Positions 8,041-16,235 of a stretch of DNA of 49,901 nt are shown here, piece after piece. The notes beneath the pieces are model-generated. The model worked only from the letters and a program-made list of their open reading frames with translations, was not told the DNA's origin and searched no databases. The position numbers and the translations under genes were made by a program. The stretch covers positions 1 through 49,901 of the forward strand of contig DATMAG010000118.1 of NCBI GenBank assembly GCA_035560235.1. Reading direction: 5' to 3'. Source of the stretch: DASRDU01 sp035560235. Its GTDB lineage: Bacteria > Acidobacteriota > Blastocatellia > RBC074. Each line of letters starts with the position of its first letter. Positions within the stretch are counted from its first letter, which is position 1.

Positions 8041-9848
8041 AACAGCGATGATCCTTCCATCAATGGCCCTGATGGCTGTCCGAGGGCCTTGAGAATTGTC
8101 GGAGCCAGATCAATGAGGCCGGGGTTGTCGGTGCGAAAGTGACGGTTCATCAGCAGCACACCCGGTACCAGCGCCGGATCAATGATGTGATCGCCGCTCC
8201 ATTTTTTGTGGTTGTCCTCGAAATGTCCGGCAGGCACGCCGCCCAGGGCTGTGGCCCACGAGGCGCGCCAGCCTGCGGCAAAATTGACCAGCAGATCGGG
8301 CGCTTCAGTGGCATAAGGCCCGGAGTAAAGATGCTGGCGCGCCGCCACGCTGCGAATGGCGATCCGGTTGCGCGCAGGATCAGGGAGGCGTGAAAGCGCA
8401 ATGACGATGGCTGACTTCAGCGGTTCGACCTCATCAGCCGTGACGATGCCTCTTTCCTCGCGTCCTTTGATGTTCAGATAAATGCCGCCGAGTCCGAGGG
8501 CATAAGCCCGCGTCCGGTCCCAGTCCACGTGACGCAGGAATTCATCTTCCGCTTCACCAGGCCTGAGGCCGCGTTTCAGGCGCAGCAGCCCCTGATCGTG
8601 CAGCCAGGTGTTGAGGTGAAAGCCGCGCTCGAAGCTGTTCATGCCGTGGTCGCTGCACGTCACAAACAGCGTCTCGTCATCGGCAAATGCCAGTGCCCGC
8701 CCGATCAGTTCGTCGCAGGCGCGGTAATGATCCTCGATCACGCGCCAGTGCGGATGCGCTTCATCGCGCGGCCAGAACAGATGCTGCACGCGGTCGGGCG
8801 AATCAAAGAGGCAGTAAAAAAAGCCTTCAGTAAAGCGTTCGAGTTCATACAGCATCATCCGTTCGCGCTCACGTCTGACCAGTTCGCACTGTTGCAGAAA
8901 AGCCTCTTCATCAAAGCGGCCGTTGCTCAGGCCGTTGTGATCTTCGGGCATGCCGGTCGTGTAAAACGCGCCGATGGCGCGGCGCAGTTCGGCGGCATAA
9001 TCGGGCGGCGAACTGATCGTAAAGAGCGGCGCGTCCGGGTCGAAGCTGATCGGCGAAGCGTAAAGCTCAAGAACGGGCGCGGCCCGCACCAGGTAAAAAC
9101 GCACCAGCCCGCGCACCGACTGAAACAAACCGGTTTTGAATTTCACCCGCAGCCAGTCGCTCCAGCAGCCTTCTGACAATTCCAGCGTCGCCGGTTCACC
9201 ATCTGATCTGAGCAGCGCCGAGCGGCGTGACGCATCAATGCTGATCGTGAACGGAAGGCGCGTTTCAGCCTTTGTTTTCGGGTCGCGCGGCCCGCTCAGA
9301 TAAGTTTCAATCGCGCCGTTCTGCCCTGTCGTGACGTGAATGACCTGTTCGCTTTCCTGCGCGGCAGCGTGTTCGTTTGCCGTAAGGAAAGTCGAAGTGC
9401 CAAGCCCGCCGCGCAGGTCAGGCACGCCCATGCCTGACAGCATGCGCCCGTTGATTTTGTCGGGCGGATAGGTGCAGGGAAAGCGCAGCACGATTGAAGG
9501 AATGCCCGCTTGCGAAAGTAATTCCCAGACCGCTGTGCCGCGTCGCAGATTCACGGCCCTGGGTGGCAGAAAGGCGTTTTTGCGTTCGTACCGATTGAAT
9601 GAAAGATCGGGCAGATATGTTTTCGGATCGCGGCGAATGAAATCAAAGATGCCGTGCCCGCCCGGATTGGTTCCTGTAGCGAATGATGACCACGCGACCG
9701 GAGTCTGAGCCGGATAAGTAGTCTGCAAACGCGCACAGCCGCCCTGCGCCCGCAAGCGCGCCAGGTGCGGCAAGGCCCCCTGATTCAGCAGGCGTTCGAC
9801 AATCTTTGGTTCAAAGCCATCCAGACCGATGACGATGACTTTTTTCAT
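8037..9848 (-). CDS. Alkaline phosphatase superfamily phosphodiesterase/pyrophosphatase-like protein (longer paralogue)
   Basis: 603 residues from the ATG at 9848, chosen because it begins at the conserved KKVIVIGLDGFEPK strand and overlaps the upstream stop as ATGA. A longer frame back to 9929 exists but would overlap the upstream gene by 85 bases. Catalytic features are TYPAQTPVAWSSFATG (Thr nucleophile region), DSPDRVQHLFW, CSDHGMNSF and a His/Asp cluster in GHFEDNHKKWSGDHIID. A large insert of about 190 residues lies between the nucleophile region and DSPDR. It is the second gene of the operon. Substrate unknown. Confidence 0.85.
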   Translation of the reverse strand: MKKVIVIGLDGFEPKIVERLLNQGALPHLARLRAQGGCARLQTTYPAQTPVAWSSFATGTNPGGHGIFDFIRRDPKTYLPDLSFNRYERKNAFLPPRAVNLRRGTAVWELLSQAGIPSIVLRFPCTYPPDKINGRMLSGMGVPDLRGGLGTSTFLTANEHAAAQESEQVIHVTTGQNGAIETYLSGPRDPKTKAETRLPFTISIDASRRSALLRSDGEPATLELSEGCWSDWLRVKFKTGLFQSVRGLVRFYLVRAAPVLELYASPISFDPDAPLFTISSPPDYAAELRRAIGAFYTTGMPEDHNGLSNGRFDEEAFLQQCELVRRERERMMLYELERFTEGFFYCLFDSPDRVQHLFWPRDEAHPHWRVIEDHYRACDELIGRALAFADDETLFVTCSDHGMNSFERGFHLNTWLHDQGLLRLKRGLRPGEAEDEFLRHVDWDRTRAYALGLGGIYLNIKGREERGIVTADEVEPLKSAIVIALSRLPDPARNRIAIRSVAARQHLYSGPYATEAPDLLVNFAAGWRASWATALGGVPAGHFEDNHKKWSGDHIIDPALVPGVLLMNRHFRTDNPGLIDLAPTILKALGQPSGPLMEGSSLL

Positions 9849-10072
9849 GACGGCCTGCCTGATGAGCGGGCTGGTTTCTGCTGCCAGCGACTGAACAGGC
9901 GGGAGATGAGGGAAACAAGACGCTGCCACAGCATCAGCAGCACGCCGATGACTGCGGCCAGGCCGGAGGCAATGGGGAGGATGGATTCAGGCCCGGTATA
10001 AAAAAGTAAAGCCAGCGCCGATGTCGGACACTGGCTGCAAACTGCTGCAACTGCGGACAACAAATACAACAT
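9845..10072 (-). CDS. Small membrane protein heading the phosphatase-superfamily operon
   Basis: 75 residues from the ATG at 10072, which has GGAAGAAAGAGAG upstream. A frame back to 10111 is possible but has poorer start context. It has two hydrophobic segments (MLYLLSAVAAV, then SILPIASGLAAVIGVLLML) and a basic Ser/Arg tail. The middle FYTGPES resembles a diverged Y-x-G-P-G motif of small membrane proteins that I recall sitting next to alkaline-phosphatase-family genes in other bacteria. That resemblance is from memory and is not proven here. Its stop overlaps the next start by four bases, so it is coupled to it and is probably a membrane partner of the enzyme. Confidence 0.7.
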   Translation of the reverse strand: MLYLLSAVAAVCSQCPTSALALLFYTGPESILPIASGLAAVIGVLLMLWQRLVSLISRLFSRWQQKPARSSGRPS

Positions 10073-10105
10073 CGGTGACTCTCTTTCTTCCGTGATTGGT
10101 TGTTG

Positions 10106-10146
10106 GCACACCTTCAGCCCGAACAGCGTCCGGACTGAAGGTGTGC
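10106..10146 (-). promoter_or_regulatory. 5'-leader hairpin upstream of the phosphatase-superfamily operon
   Basis: The 12-bp perfect arms 10106-10117 and 10135-10146 (CACACCTTCAG core) lie 34 bases before the start at 10072. The hairpin would form in the mRNA leader. No T-tract follows. Function unknown. Confidence 0.45.
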
Positions 10147-10272
10147 AGGTTAGTCCCGGCAGATGAGATGAAAACTGATCCCGGCAAAGCTGTGTGGATG
10201 ATGCGAAGTCATCCGATGAGTGAAATCAATTCCGGTTTTCCGGATTCAATGACAGGGATCTGTTTTCTGAGA

Positions 10273-10296
10273 AGTCGGCTGCGTGATCAGCCGACT
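10273..10296 (-). terminator. Hairpin downstream of the 10410-12260 gene
   Basis: A perfect 9-bp stem (10273-10281 with 10288-10296) and a 6-base loop lie about 115 bases past the stop. There is no T-run on the minus strand, so the terminator call is weak. The remaining bases to 10409 show nothing recognisable. Confidence 0.3.
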
Positions 10297-10409
10297 GACG
10301 TATTGACGTTGAGAAAGACGCACAGGTTGCAGGCAGAGTTGTAAAGAGTTGGTAAAGAGATAGTGAAGAATGTAAAGGCCCCGCAGACCTCAGGAATATC
10401 TGCTTTAGC

Positions 10410-12260
10410 TTATTTGCGGATTTCAAATGCTCCGGCTGTCCTGAACTGATAATCAGTCACACGCTGACACGGCGAAAGATCAATGGCGATTCCTCTCGCT
10501 TCTGCTTCACGGCGGAGCGTGGCGCGGCGCGTGTTGTCCAGGGCTGAAAGAGAAAGCGCCGAACCACTGCTTCCGGCTTCAGGCATCGTTCCGGCCAGCA
10601 GGTAATAGCGTCCGGGCGCGAAGTGACTGAACTGAAAGCTGCCATCGCTGCGCGTGCCCGCGAGAGCATAGCGCAGCAGATCATCAGCCGATTCCTTTTC
10701 AGCAGGAACCAGGTACACGCCGATTCTGCCTGCGGGTTTTGCGCCGTCTGTCACGACTTTTCCCTTCAGGCTGGCTGCGCCTTCGGCCAGAGTGACCGTC
10801 AGGCCCTTCAGTTTTTCGCCCGCTCTGAGGCTGAAGCCGTCACGGGCAACGTTGATGACGGATGCGGCTGAGGGCTGAGTTGCGGCAGCAGTTTTACGAA
10901 CCGGCGCTGAGGCGGGCGCTTTGCTGAGGCTGATGGCGCGCACATACCAGCTTTCGCCGGGCAGCAGAGCATTGATGCGCCAGCGCCCGGCTTCGAGATT
11001 GCGCAGCAGAAATTCCCCGTTCGCAGCGGGCGCAGCCGGGCGCGGCACGTCAGGCGACAGGGCCTCGCGCGCCGCTTCGTCACGCTGCGCAGTGAGCAGG
11101 ACTTCCTCAATAAACGAGGCGCGCTGCGGCTGACAGGCGGCGGCAGGCGCGCCGGGCTTCTTTTCGATGATGACTTTTCCGCTCACCGTCGCAAGCGGCG
11201 CGAGCGTCAGTTCCAGACCGCTCACGTCAGCGCCCCGCACGCTGACCCGGCGCGGCGCTGAAACCTCATCGCTTTCGAGCGGATTGAACCCACTGCGGCG
11301 CGCGACGATTTCATAATCACCGTCAGGAATCCCGTAAAGCGCAAACCCGCGACTATTGCCTCTGTCCATCTGCATCGTCGTGGCAATCTGCGCGCCTGAA
11401 GCGGCGCTGCGCAGGCTGATCTGAATGCCGCCGAAGTTTGCAAATCCGCTCTCGGTTCTGGCGACGACTCTGCCGCTGACGGTGCGCCCTTTCTCGCCGC
11501 GGTAGCGAATGTCAATGCCGCTGACTTCTTCGCCCGCGCGCACCGTCAGAATAACTGCGGCATCGCGCACTGATGATGGATAGAAGGTCGGCGCGTCCTC
11601 GCTGAATTCGGAAAACTGATTCGGCCCGCCGCTGCGGCCACCGGCCTGCACGATGTATGAGCCGGGGACGAGGCCGTAGATGCGCCAGAGGCCAAGATCG
11701 TTTGTGCGCCAGTTGCGCCCGAACCCTGCGGCGGCGGGCGTGGCATCGGCTTCACCGTCAACATTGCCGACGCGGATGGCATTGACGCTCACTCCGGTCA
11801 GCGGTTCACCGGCAGAGTTCATCACCTTTCCGGTAATGACTCCGCCTTTGACGAGCGTGAGCAGGACTGAATCGCCGGGATGATAAATGCCCGCGCTGTT
11901 TTCATCTTCCGGCGGCAGCGTCACGTAACCAGGCGCGGCTGATGAAACCGCGTATGACGCGGGCAGCAGCCCGTCAACCTGAAAGTTGCCTTCATCATCC
12001 GTAATCGTCTGCACTGCTCCGCCCGGCATTCCCGGTCTGCGACCCGCCGCGCGCCCGATGGGAGAAATATTCACCGTTACGTTCGCCATCGGCTGCCCGT
12101 CGCTGTTCGTCACGCGGCCACGCAGTGAACCGATGCGCGCCGCATTCGCCTGTGTCTGATCTGATGAAGCCTGAGCCTTGTCGGGACTTTGCGCCGGGAC
12201 GAGGCCGAACAGGGCTGCGAGCAGCGCGATCACAAGGCTGGTTCTGAATTGCGAGGTCAT
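10410..12260 (-). CDS. Secreted protein with repeated carboxypeptidase-regulatory-like domains (paralogue 1)
   Basis: 616 residues. A signal peptide spans about 1-24 (FRTSLVIALLAALFGLVPAQ). At least four beta-sandwich repeats follow, each with the pattern GxVxxxxGxPxxGVxVxxxx, then DGxFxxxxLxPGxYxxxA. Examples are GRVTNSDGQPMANVTVNI, GKVMNSAGEPLTGVSVNA and SDGSFQFSHFAPGRYYLLAG. Such modules are common in surface and TonB-type proteins of Acidobacteriota and probably mediate binding. No catalytic motif was found. It begins 5 bases after the stop of the paralogous gene 12266-14071 and has no clear Shine-Dalgarno, so it probably depends on translational coupling. Confidence 0.85.
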   Translation of the reverse strand: MTSQFRTSLVIALLAALFGLVPAQSPDKAQASSDQTQANAARIGSLRGRVTNSDGQPMANVTVNISPIGRAAGRRPGMPGGAVQTITDDEGNFQVDGLLPASYAVSSAAPGYVTLPPEDENSAGIYHPGDSVLLTLVKGGVITGKVMNSAGEPLTGVSVNAIRVGNVDGEADATPAAAGFGRNWRTNDLGLWRIYGLVPGSYIVQAGGRSGGPNQFSEFSEDAPTFYPSSVRDAAVILTVRAGEEVSGIDIRYRGEKGRTVSGRVVARTESGFANFGGIQISLRSAASGAQIATTMQMDRGNSRGFALYGIPDGDYEIVARRSGFNPLESDEVSAPRRVSVRGADVSGLELTLAPLATVSGKVIIEKKPGAPAAACQPQRASFIEEVLLTAQRDEAAREALSPDVPRPAAPAANGEFLLRNLEAGRWRINALLPGESWYVRAISLSKAPASAPVRKTAAATQPSAASVINVARDGFSLRAGEKLKGLTVTLAEGAASLKGKVVTDGAKPAGRIGVYLVPAEKESADDLLRYALAGTRSDGSFQFSHFAPGRYYLLAGTMPEAGSSGSALSLSALDNTRRATLRREAEARGIAIDLSPCQRVTDYQFRTAGAFEIRK

Positions 12261-12265
12261 GAAAA

Positions 12266-14071
12266 TTATTGCTGCGGCAGATTGAGCGTCAGCGTCACAC
12301 CGGCTTCCGCGCCGTTGCTGACGGTGACGATCTGCCTGACTTCGGGAATGCTGATCTGATTGTTTGGAGTGCCGCCTTGTCTCGCGCCCTGTCCTGCGCC
12401 CTGCCCGCCGCCTCTGCCCTGACGTGCTCCTGCGCCCTGGCCGCCCGGCTGCTGTCTGCCGCCGAACCCGCCTCCGCTCACGGCTGACAGGCTCACTTCA
12501 TAGTTGCCGGGCAGCAGCCCCTCGAATCTGAACTGACCGCGCGCATCAACTCCGGCATTGCGCGCCTGGCCGCCCGCGTTGAGTGGCTTCGCCGTCACCG
12601 TCAGACGCGCTCCGGCGGGCAGCGTGCCGGTGATGTTCACTCTGCCGCTGATGACGCCTGAGCCATAAGCGACGACGAGGCGAATGCCCGCGACCTGTTC
12701 GCCTGAAGTGACATTGAAATCGCCGGTGAGCGGCGCACCGTTGCGTTCAATGCGCAGCAGCGAGAAACTGCCCGCGCCACCGAAACCGCCGGGGCCGCCG
12801 AACCCATTGAGGCTCAGCGTGACTCTGCCGGGCGGCAGGCCGCTGATGCGGAAGCTGCCGTCAGGCGCGACTGGCGAAAAGGTCGGGCGCATCCCGCCGC
12901 GCTGCCCCTGGTTTGACGACTGACTGCGCGAAGCGGCGTTGACCACTAGTTGCGAAAGCCCGGCAGCGACTGAAGGATCAGCGGCTCCTTCGACAACAAC
13001 GAAACCGGTAATGGTCGCTCCGCGATGCACACGGACTTCGATGCCTGTGGCATCAGCATCCGCAATCTCGAAGCTCACCGGCTCACTGTAATAATCGCTC
13101 ATCAGATCCGCGCTCACGCCGGGCACGGGCGGCGGCTGACTGACTGAGAGGTTGTAGCGTCCCGGCGTCAGTCCGGCGATGCGGAATTCGCCGCTGTCAC
13201 TGGTGATGCCGCCGCCGCCGGGACCCGCTCCGGCTGGCCCGAAGCCGCCCCGGCCTCTGCCGACACTGAGCAGCACGAAGGCAACCGGCTGGCCTGTATC
13301 GGCGTCAACCGCGCGCCCGGCGACGCTGTATGTCTTCAGCGGTTCGCCGAACCTGATGTCAACGTTTTCGGTCACGCCGCCCGCGCTGACTTCAACGATC
13401 GTCGCCTGAGACTGATCGGTTACATCGGGATGAAAAGTCCGCGGATAAAGCGCGCGCCGACCCGGCATCAGCGGCCCGCCGCGATCATTACCGGCGCTGA
13501 CCAGATACCGCCCCGCCTTCAGCCCATAAGCGCGATAGATGCCGCGATCATCGGTTTCGTACCCGAACCGGCTGCCGCCGTTGAACTGCTGCGCCTGATT
13601 GTTCTCATCAACCAGCGTCAGCGTGATGCGTTCGGCGATCATCGGTCGGCCTTCGTGATCGGTGATGCGCCCGGTGATGACGCCGCCGCGCGTCAGTCTG
13701 AAGTCAACCTGCGTGACCGCCTGCCCTTCTTCGACTGTGATGACGCTGCCGCCAGGACCTGCCTCACTGCCCGTGACTACATAAACCTCGGTCAGCGGCA
13801 CAACGCGATAGCGCCCCGCTGCAACGCCGGTAAAGCGATACTGCCCGCCCGCGTCAGTGGCAGCGCGCAACGGAGTCTCCTGTGACGGACCCGGTCGCTG
13901 CTGTCGTTCGGGCATCAGCATCACTGTGATCCCCGGCATCGGGCTGTCGCCGACTTTGATGCTGCCGGTGACGGTCGCTCTTTTTTCGGCTGACACAACA
14001 GTCTGAGCCGGGGCCTCGCTGCCTGCGACAAGCAGCAGCAGCACTGCTGCAATCCGAACTGATCTCAGCAT
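12266..14071 (-). CDS. Secreted protein with repeated carboxypeptidase-regulatory-like domains (paralogue 2)
   Basis: 601 residues from the ATG at 14071, which has a strong Shine-Dalgarno (AGGAGG). A frame back to 14119 has no such site. A signal peptide spans about 1-22 (LRSVRIAAVLLLLVAGSEAPA). Repeats like those of its downstream neighbour follow, such as GSIKVGDSPMPGITVML and GRITDHEGRPMIAERITL. A Gly/Gln/Arg-rich low-complexity linker near residues 540-580 (GRGGGQGAGQGARQGG) separates the last repeat from a final VRQIVTVSNGAEAGVTLTL strand. The Gly-rich insert is absent from the neighbour. The pair looks like a tandem duplication that has diverged. Confidence 0.85.
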   Translation of the reverse strand: MLRSVRIAAVLLLLVAGSEAPAQTVVSAEKRATVTGSIKVGDSPMPGITVMLMPERQQRPGPSQETPLRAATDAGGQYRFTGVAAGRYRVVPLTEVYVVTGSEAGPGGSVITVEEGQAVTQVDFRLTRGGVITGRITDHEGRPMIAERITLTLVDENNQAQQFNGGSRFGYETDDRGIYRAYGLKAGRYLVSAGNDRGGPLMPGRRALYPRTFHPDVTDQSQATIVEVSAGGVTENVDIRFGEPLKTYSVAGRAVDADTGQPVAFVLLSVGRGRGGFGPAGAGPGGGGITSDSGEFRIAGLTPGRYNLSVSQPPPVPGVSADLMSDYYSEPVSFEIADADATGIEVRVHRGATITGFVVVEGAADPSVAAGLSQLVVNAASRSQSSNQGQRGGMRPTFSPVAPDGSFRISGLPPGRVTLSLNGFGGPGGFGGAGSFSLLRIERNGAPLTGDFNVTSGEQVAGIRLVVAYGSGVISGRVNITGTLPAGARLTVTAKPLNAGGQARNAGVDARGQFRFEGLLPGNYEVSLSAVSGGGFGGRQQPGGQGAGARQGRGGGQGAGQGARQGGTPNNQISIPEVRQIVTVSNGAEAGVTLTLNLPQQ

Positions 14072-14715
14072 AGGGAATTCCTCCTGCCTTTGCGGAACCG
14101 GAGTAAGTCTGGACAACATTATGAGTGATGCCGCGCGGGCGGAGATGTAAAAAGATCGTAAAACCGGGAAGTTTTTTTGAGGTTCAAAATGTTACGTTCA
14201 GTTCGATTTCTCAGTCCCTTTCCCGCTTTCCTGATTCAGGGAGAATCAGCTTGTTCAATCGAGTTGCGCTGCGTTCGCACACTGCTCGCACACAGCGAAC
14301 AGCAGCACGCATCATTGAGTTCGGCTCTCCTTCATAACGCAGAGGCAGGGCAGCTGACTGCGCTGGCGAGCCGATTACTGTCAGGAACGGCAACAGGAGT
14401 TCGTAATGGAGTAGCTGGTTACAGCGGCAGGAAAGAGATCCGGCTGATCCACTCTGTAGTGTCAGACCAGGTCGTGTTCATTACACATCATCAGGAGATT
14501 TTCTGATCATCAAACCTTCACATCCGGAGGGAATTTTTTGATTGTCCGGCTGCACGGGCCGGTGCTATATTCTGCTCACCTTCGTTGTTTGTGCCCCGCG
14601 TGGTTGCCCCCACGCTTGAAAATAATCTCCGTTACTACTGCTGAACGTCCCAGGCACCGGAACCAGAGAACTTCACCCCGGTATGACAATATCCCTGCCC
14701 TGATGGAGTCAGCCT
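14072..14715. other. Long intergenic region with no convincing gene
   Basis: About 640 bases between divergent genes. An open frame at 14177-14506 (plus) encodes 109 residues but has no Shine-Dalgarno and no recognisable family, so I do not call it. The only clear signal is the promoter at 14542-14571. Confidence 0.4.
14542..14571 (+). promoter_or_regulatory. Candidate sigma-70 promoter
   Basis: TTGTCC (14542-14547), 18 bases, then TATATT (14566-14571) with TG at -15/-14 (TGCTATATT, extended -10). The transcript would have a leader of about 135 bases before the gene at 14716. Confidence 0.5.
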
Positions 14716-14925
14716 ATGAATCCGTATCTGCGTGTCGAAATTGACGGCAATGCTCAGAACTGTGCGCACCTCATCAATCAGTTGCTCAACACGCGCGGGG
14801 ATCTGCTGATCGATCAGCAGGGATTTCTGCTCGTGCCGGAGAAGCGGTGGGACGAAGTCAGCCGGATCGCGGCTGAGTACGCCTGCGCTCTGGTGCTGGC
14901 GGAAAGAACCAGAGAGGCGGCCTGA
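14716..14925 (+). CDS. Small conserved-looking hypothetical protein
   Basis: 69 residues, soluble and mixed alpha/beta (YLRVEIDGNAQNCAHLINQL, then DLLIDQQGFLLVPEKRWDE). A weak GGAG lies 9 bases upstream. It precedes a small HTH protein (14997) on the same strand and follows a good promoter, so the two may form a small regulatory unit. I do not recognise the family. Confidence 0.5.
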   Translation: MNPYLRVEIDGNAQNCAHLINQLLNTRGDLLIDQQGFLLVPEKRWDEVSRIAAEYACALVLAERTREAA

Positions 14926-14996
14926 GGAATTTTGCAGTGCATTCGCTTCAGCCTCGCCCGGATTTGTGACTCGGGCCAGCGGCCCGCTCCCCTCAG

Positions 14997-15269
14997 ATGA
15001 AGACTATGTTTCCACGACTCGGCCAGATTGTCAGACAAAAACGTGAGGAAGCCGGCCTGACCCTGCAGCAGTGTGCGCTGCTCGCAGACCTGCCCGTGAT
15101 CAGGCTGCTCGAACTTGAACAGGGCAGCAGCGAAGCCGTGAGCTTCGATCTCTGCGAGCGGATTGGCAGGGCCATTGCTGCCGTGACGGGTCAGCGGTTT
15201 ATCAGGCAGGATTTGTGGCTCGCTTACTCGGTTGACAATTATCTGCAGACATCAGAAGCCGCGCGGTAA
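14997..15269 (+). CDS. Small XRE-type helix-turn-helix protein
   Basis: 90 residues. FPRLGQIVRQKREEAGLTLQ, then CALLADLPVIRLLELEQGSS, is the Cro/C1-type HTH (helices at about residues 6-60). The tail has no second domain. The start is uncertain: ATGs at 14997 and 15006 both lack a clear Shine-Dalgarno. It probably binds DNA as a dimer, with unknown targets. It converges on the RNase D-like gene ending at 15282. Confidence 0.7.
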   Translation: MKTMFPRLGQIVRQKREEAGLTLQQCALLADLPVIRLLELEQGSSEAVSFDLCERIGRAIAAVTGQRFIRQDLWLAYSVDNYLQTSEAAR

Positions 15270-15281
15270 TTCATTCCTTCG

Positions 15282-16235
15282 TCACGCCTTGTGCCGCTGC
15301 CAGAGACTGCTGCCAGCCGGGGTCGCTTCGAGGCGGCGCGTCAGGCTCAGCCTGAGCAGCCCGCGTTCGCACAGCGCAGCGATCTCAAGCCGCGCGCTGC
15401 CTTCATCAACATCCGCCTCTGTGCCTATCATCCGGTCAATAATCCAGCCGACCAGTCCCACCCGTTCGCTGCCGACCGAAACCGCCAGATGTTCGGGGCT
15501 GTAACGACCATTCAGCTCAGCTACGATGCCGAGCAGCGCCAGAGGCAGCCCGCTCAGTTCAGCTTCCGTATGTGCGGCTTCAGGCGTCGCTGCCGCGCCA
15601 GTCTCGTGAAGCGGCAGGCGAATGGAAGCCATAAGCGGCAGTGATTCCTGTTTGCTGGTCGGAGGCTCACGCAGTTCGTAATCGCCGCGCAGCCCGCGCG
15701 CAATCTGCCGTTCATAGAGCCGCAGCGTACAGCTGGCGTCGAGCGCGGCATACTGCAACTGTTCCGCGTCAAGCGGGCGACGGCTCCAGTCGCTGCGCTG
15801 CGAGGTCTTGTCGAGGCGCAGTCCGAGGTGCGCTTCAACCTGCGCCTGCAGTGAACATTTGCGTTCGCCGCTGCGCCGCGCCGCAAGCATCGTGTCGTGA
15901 ATCGGTGAAGTGCGAATGCGAAGGTGCCGCGACAGACGCACGGCATCGTAGCTCGCGTTGTGAATGGCCTTGGGCCGCGCGCTCAGTTCAAGCGGGGCGC
16001 GCAGCGGCTCGAGATCAACTCCGGCGAGCGCATCAATCACGGCGACGCGCGGCTCTGCGTCGGGCCTTTCATCGTCCCGAAACGCAAGCTGCACGAGCGC
16101 AATGCGTTCATTCTCACGATCCCACCAGTTGATGGTTTCAATGTCAAGCGCAAGAGCGGGCGCCTGACTCGCCTCTGAAATCAGCGCTTCGAGCGCGGCC
16201 TGATCGCTGATGAGCTGAATGTGCTGACTGCTCAA
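15282..16235 (-). CDS. RNase D-like 3'-5' exonuclease (DEDDy)
   Basis: 317 residues from a TTG start at 16235 that overlaps the TGA of the upstream gene as TTGA. There is no other in-frame start upstream, and the frame begins as RNase D proteins do. The catalytic set is complete: D31 and E33 (LALDIET), D97 (IHNASYD) and Y162 with D166 (YAALD). Length is below classical RNase D (about 375), and residues after about 225 do not look like a standard HRDC domain, so the C-terminus is of unknown function. Likely role: trimming RNA 3' ends. It is coupled to a putative selenoprotein upstream. Confidence 0.85.
   Translation of the reverse strand: MSSQHIQLISDQAALEALISEASQAPALALDIETINWWDRENERIALVQLAFRDDERPDAEPRVAVIDALAGVDLEPLRAPLELSARPKAIHNASYDAVRLSRHLRIRTSPIHDTMLAARRSGERKCSLQAQVEAHLGLRLDKTSQRSDWSRRPLDAEQLQYAALDASCTLRLYERQIARGLRGDYELREPPTSKQESLPLMASIRLPLHETGAAATPEAAHTEAELSGLPLALLGIVAELNGRYSPEHLAVSVGSERVGLVGWIIDRMIGTEADVDEGSARLEIAALCERGLLRLSLTRRLEATPAGSSLWQRHKA

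Noticed and set aside
14177..14506. A 109-codon plus-strand frame in the long intergenic region
   Set aside because: No Shine-Dalgarno, no family resemblance and no supporting context; kept only as a note.
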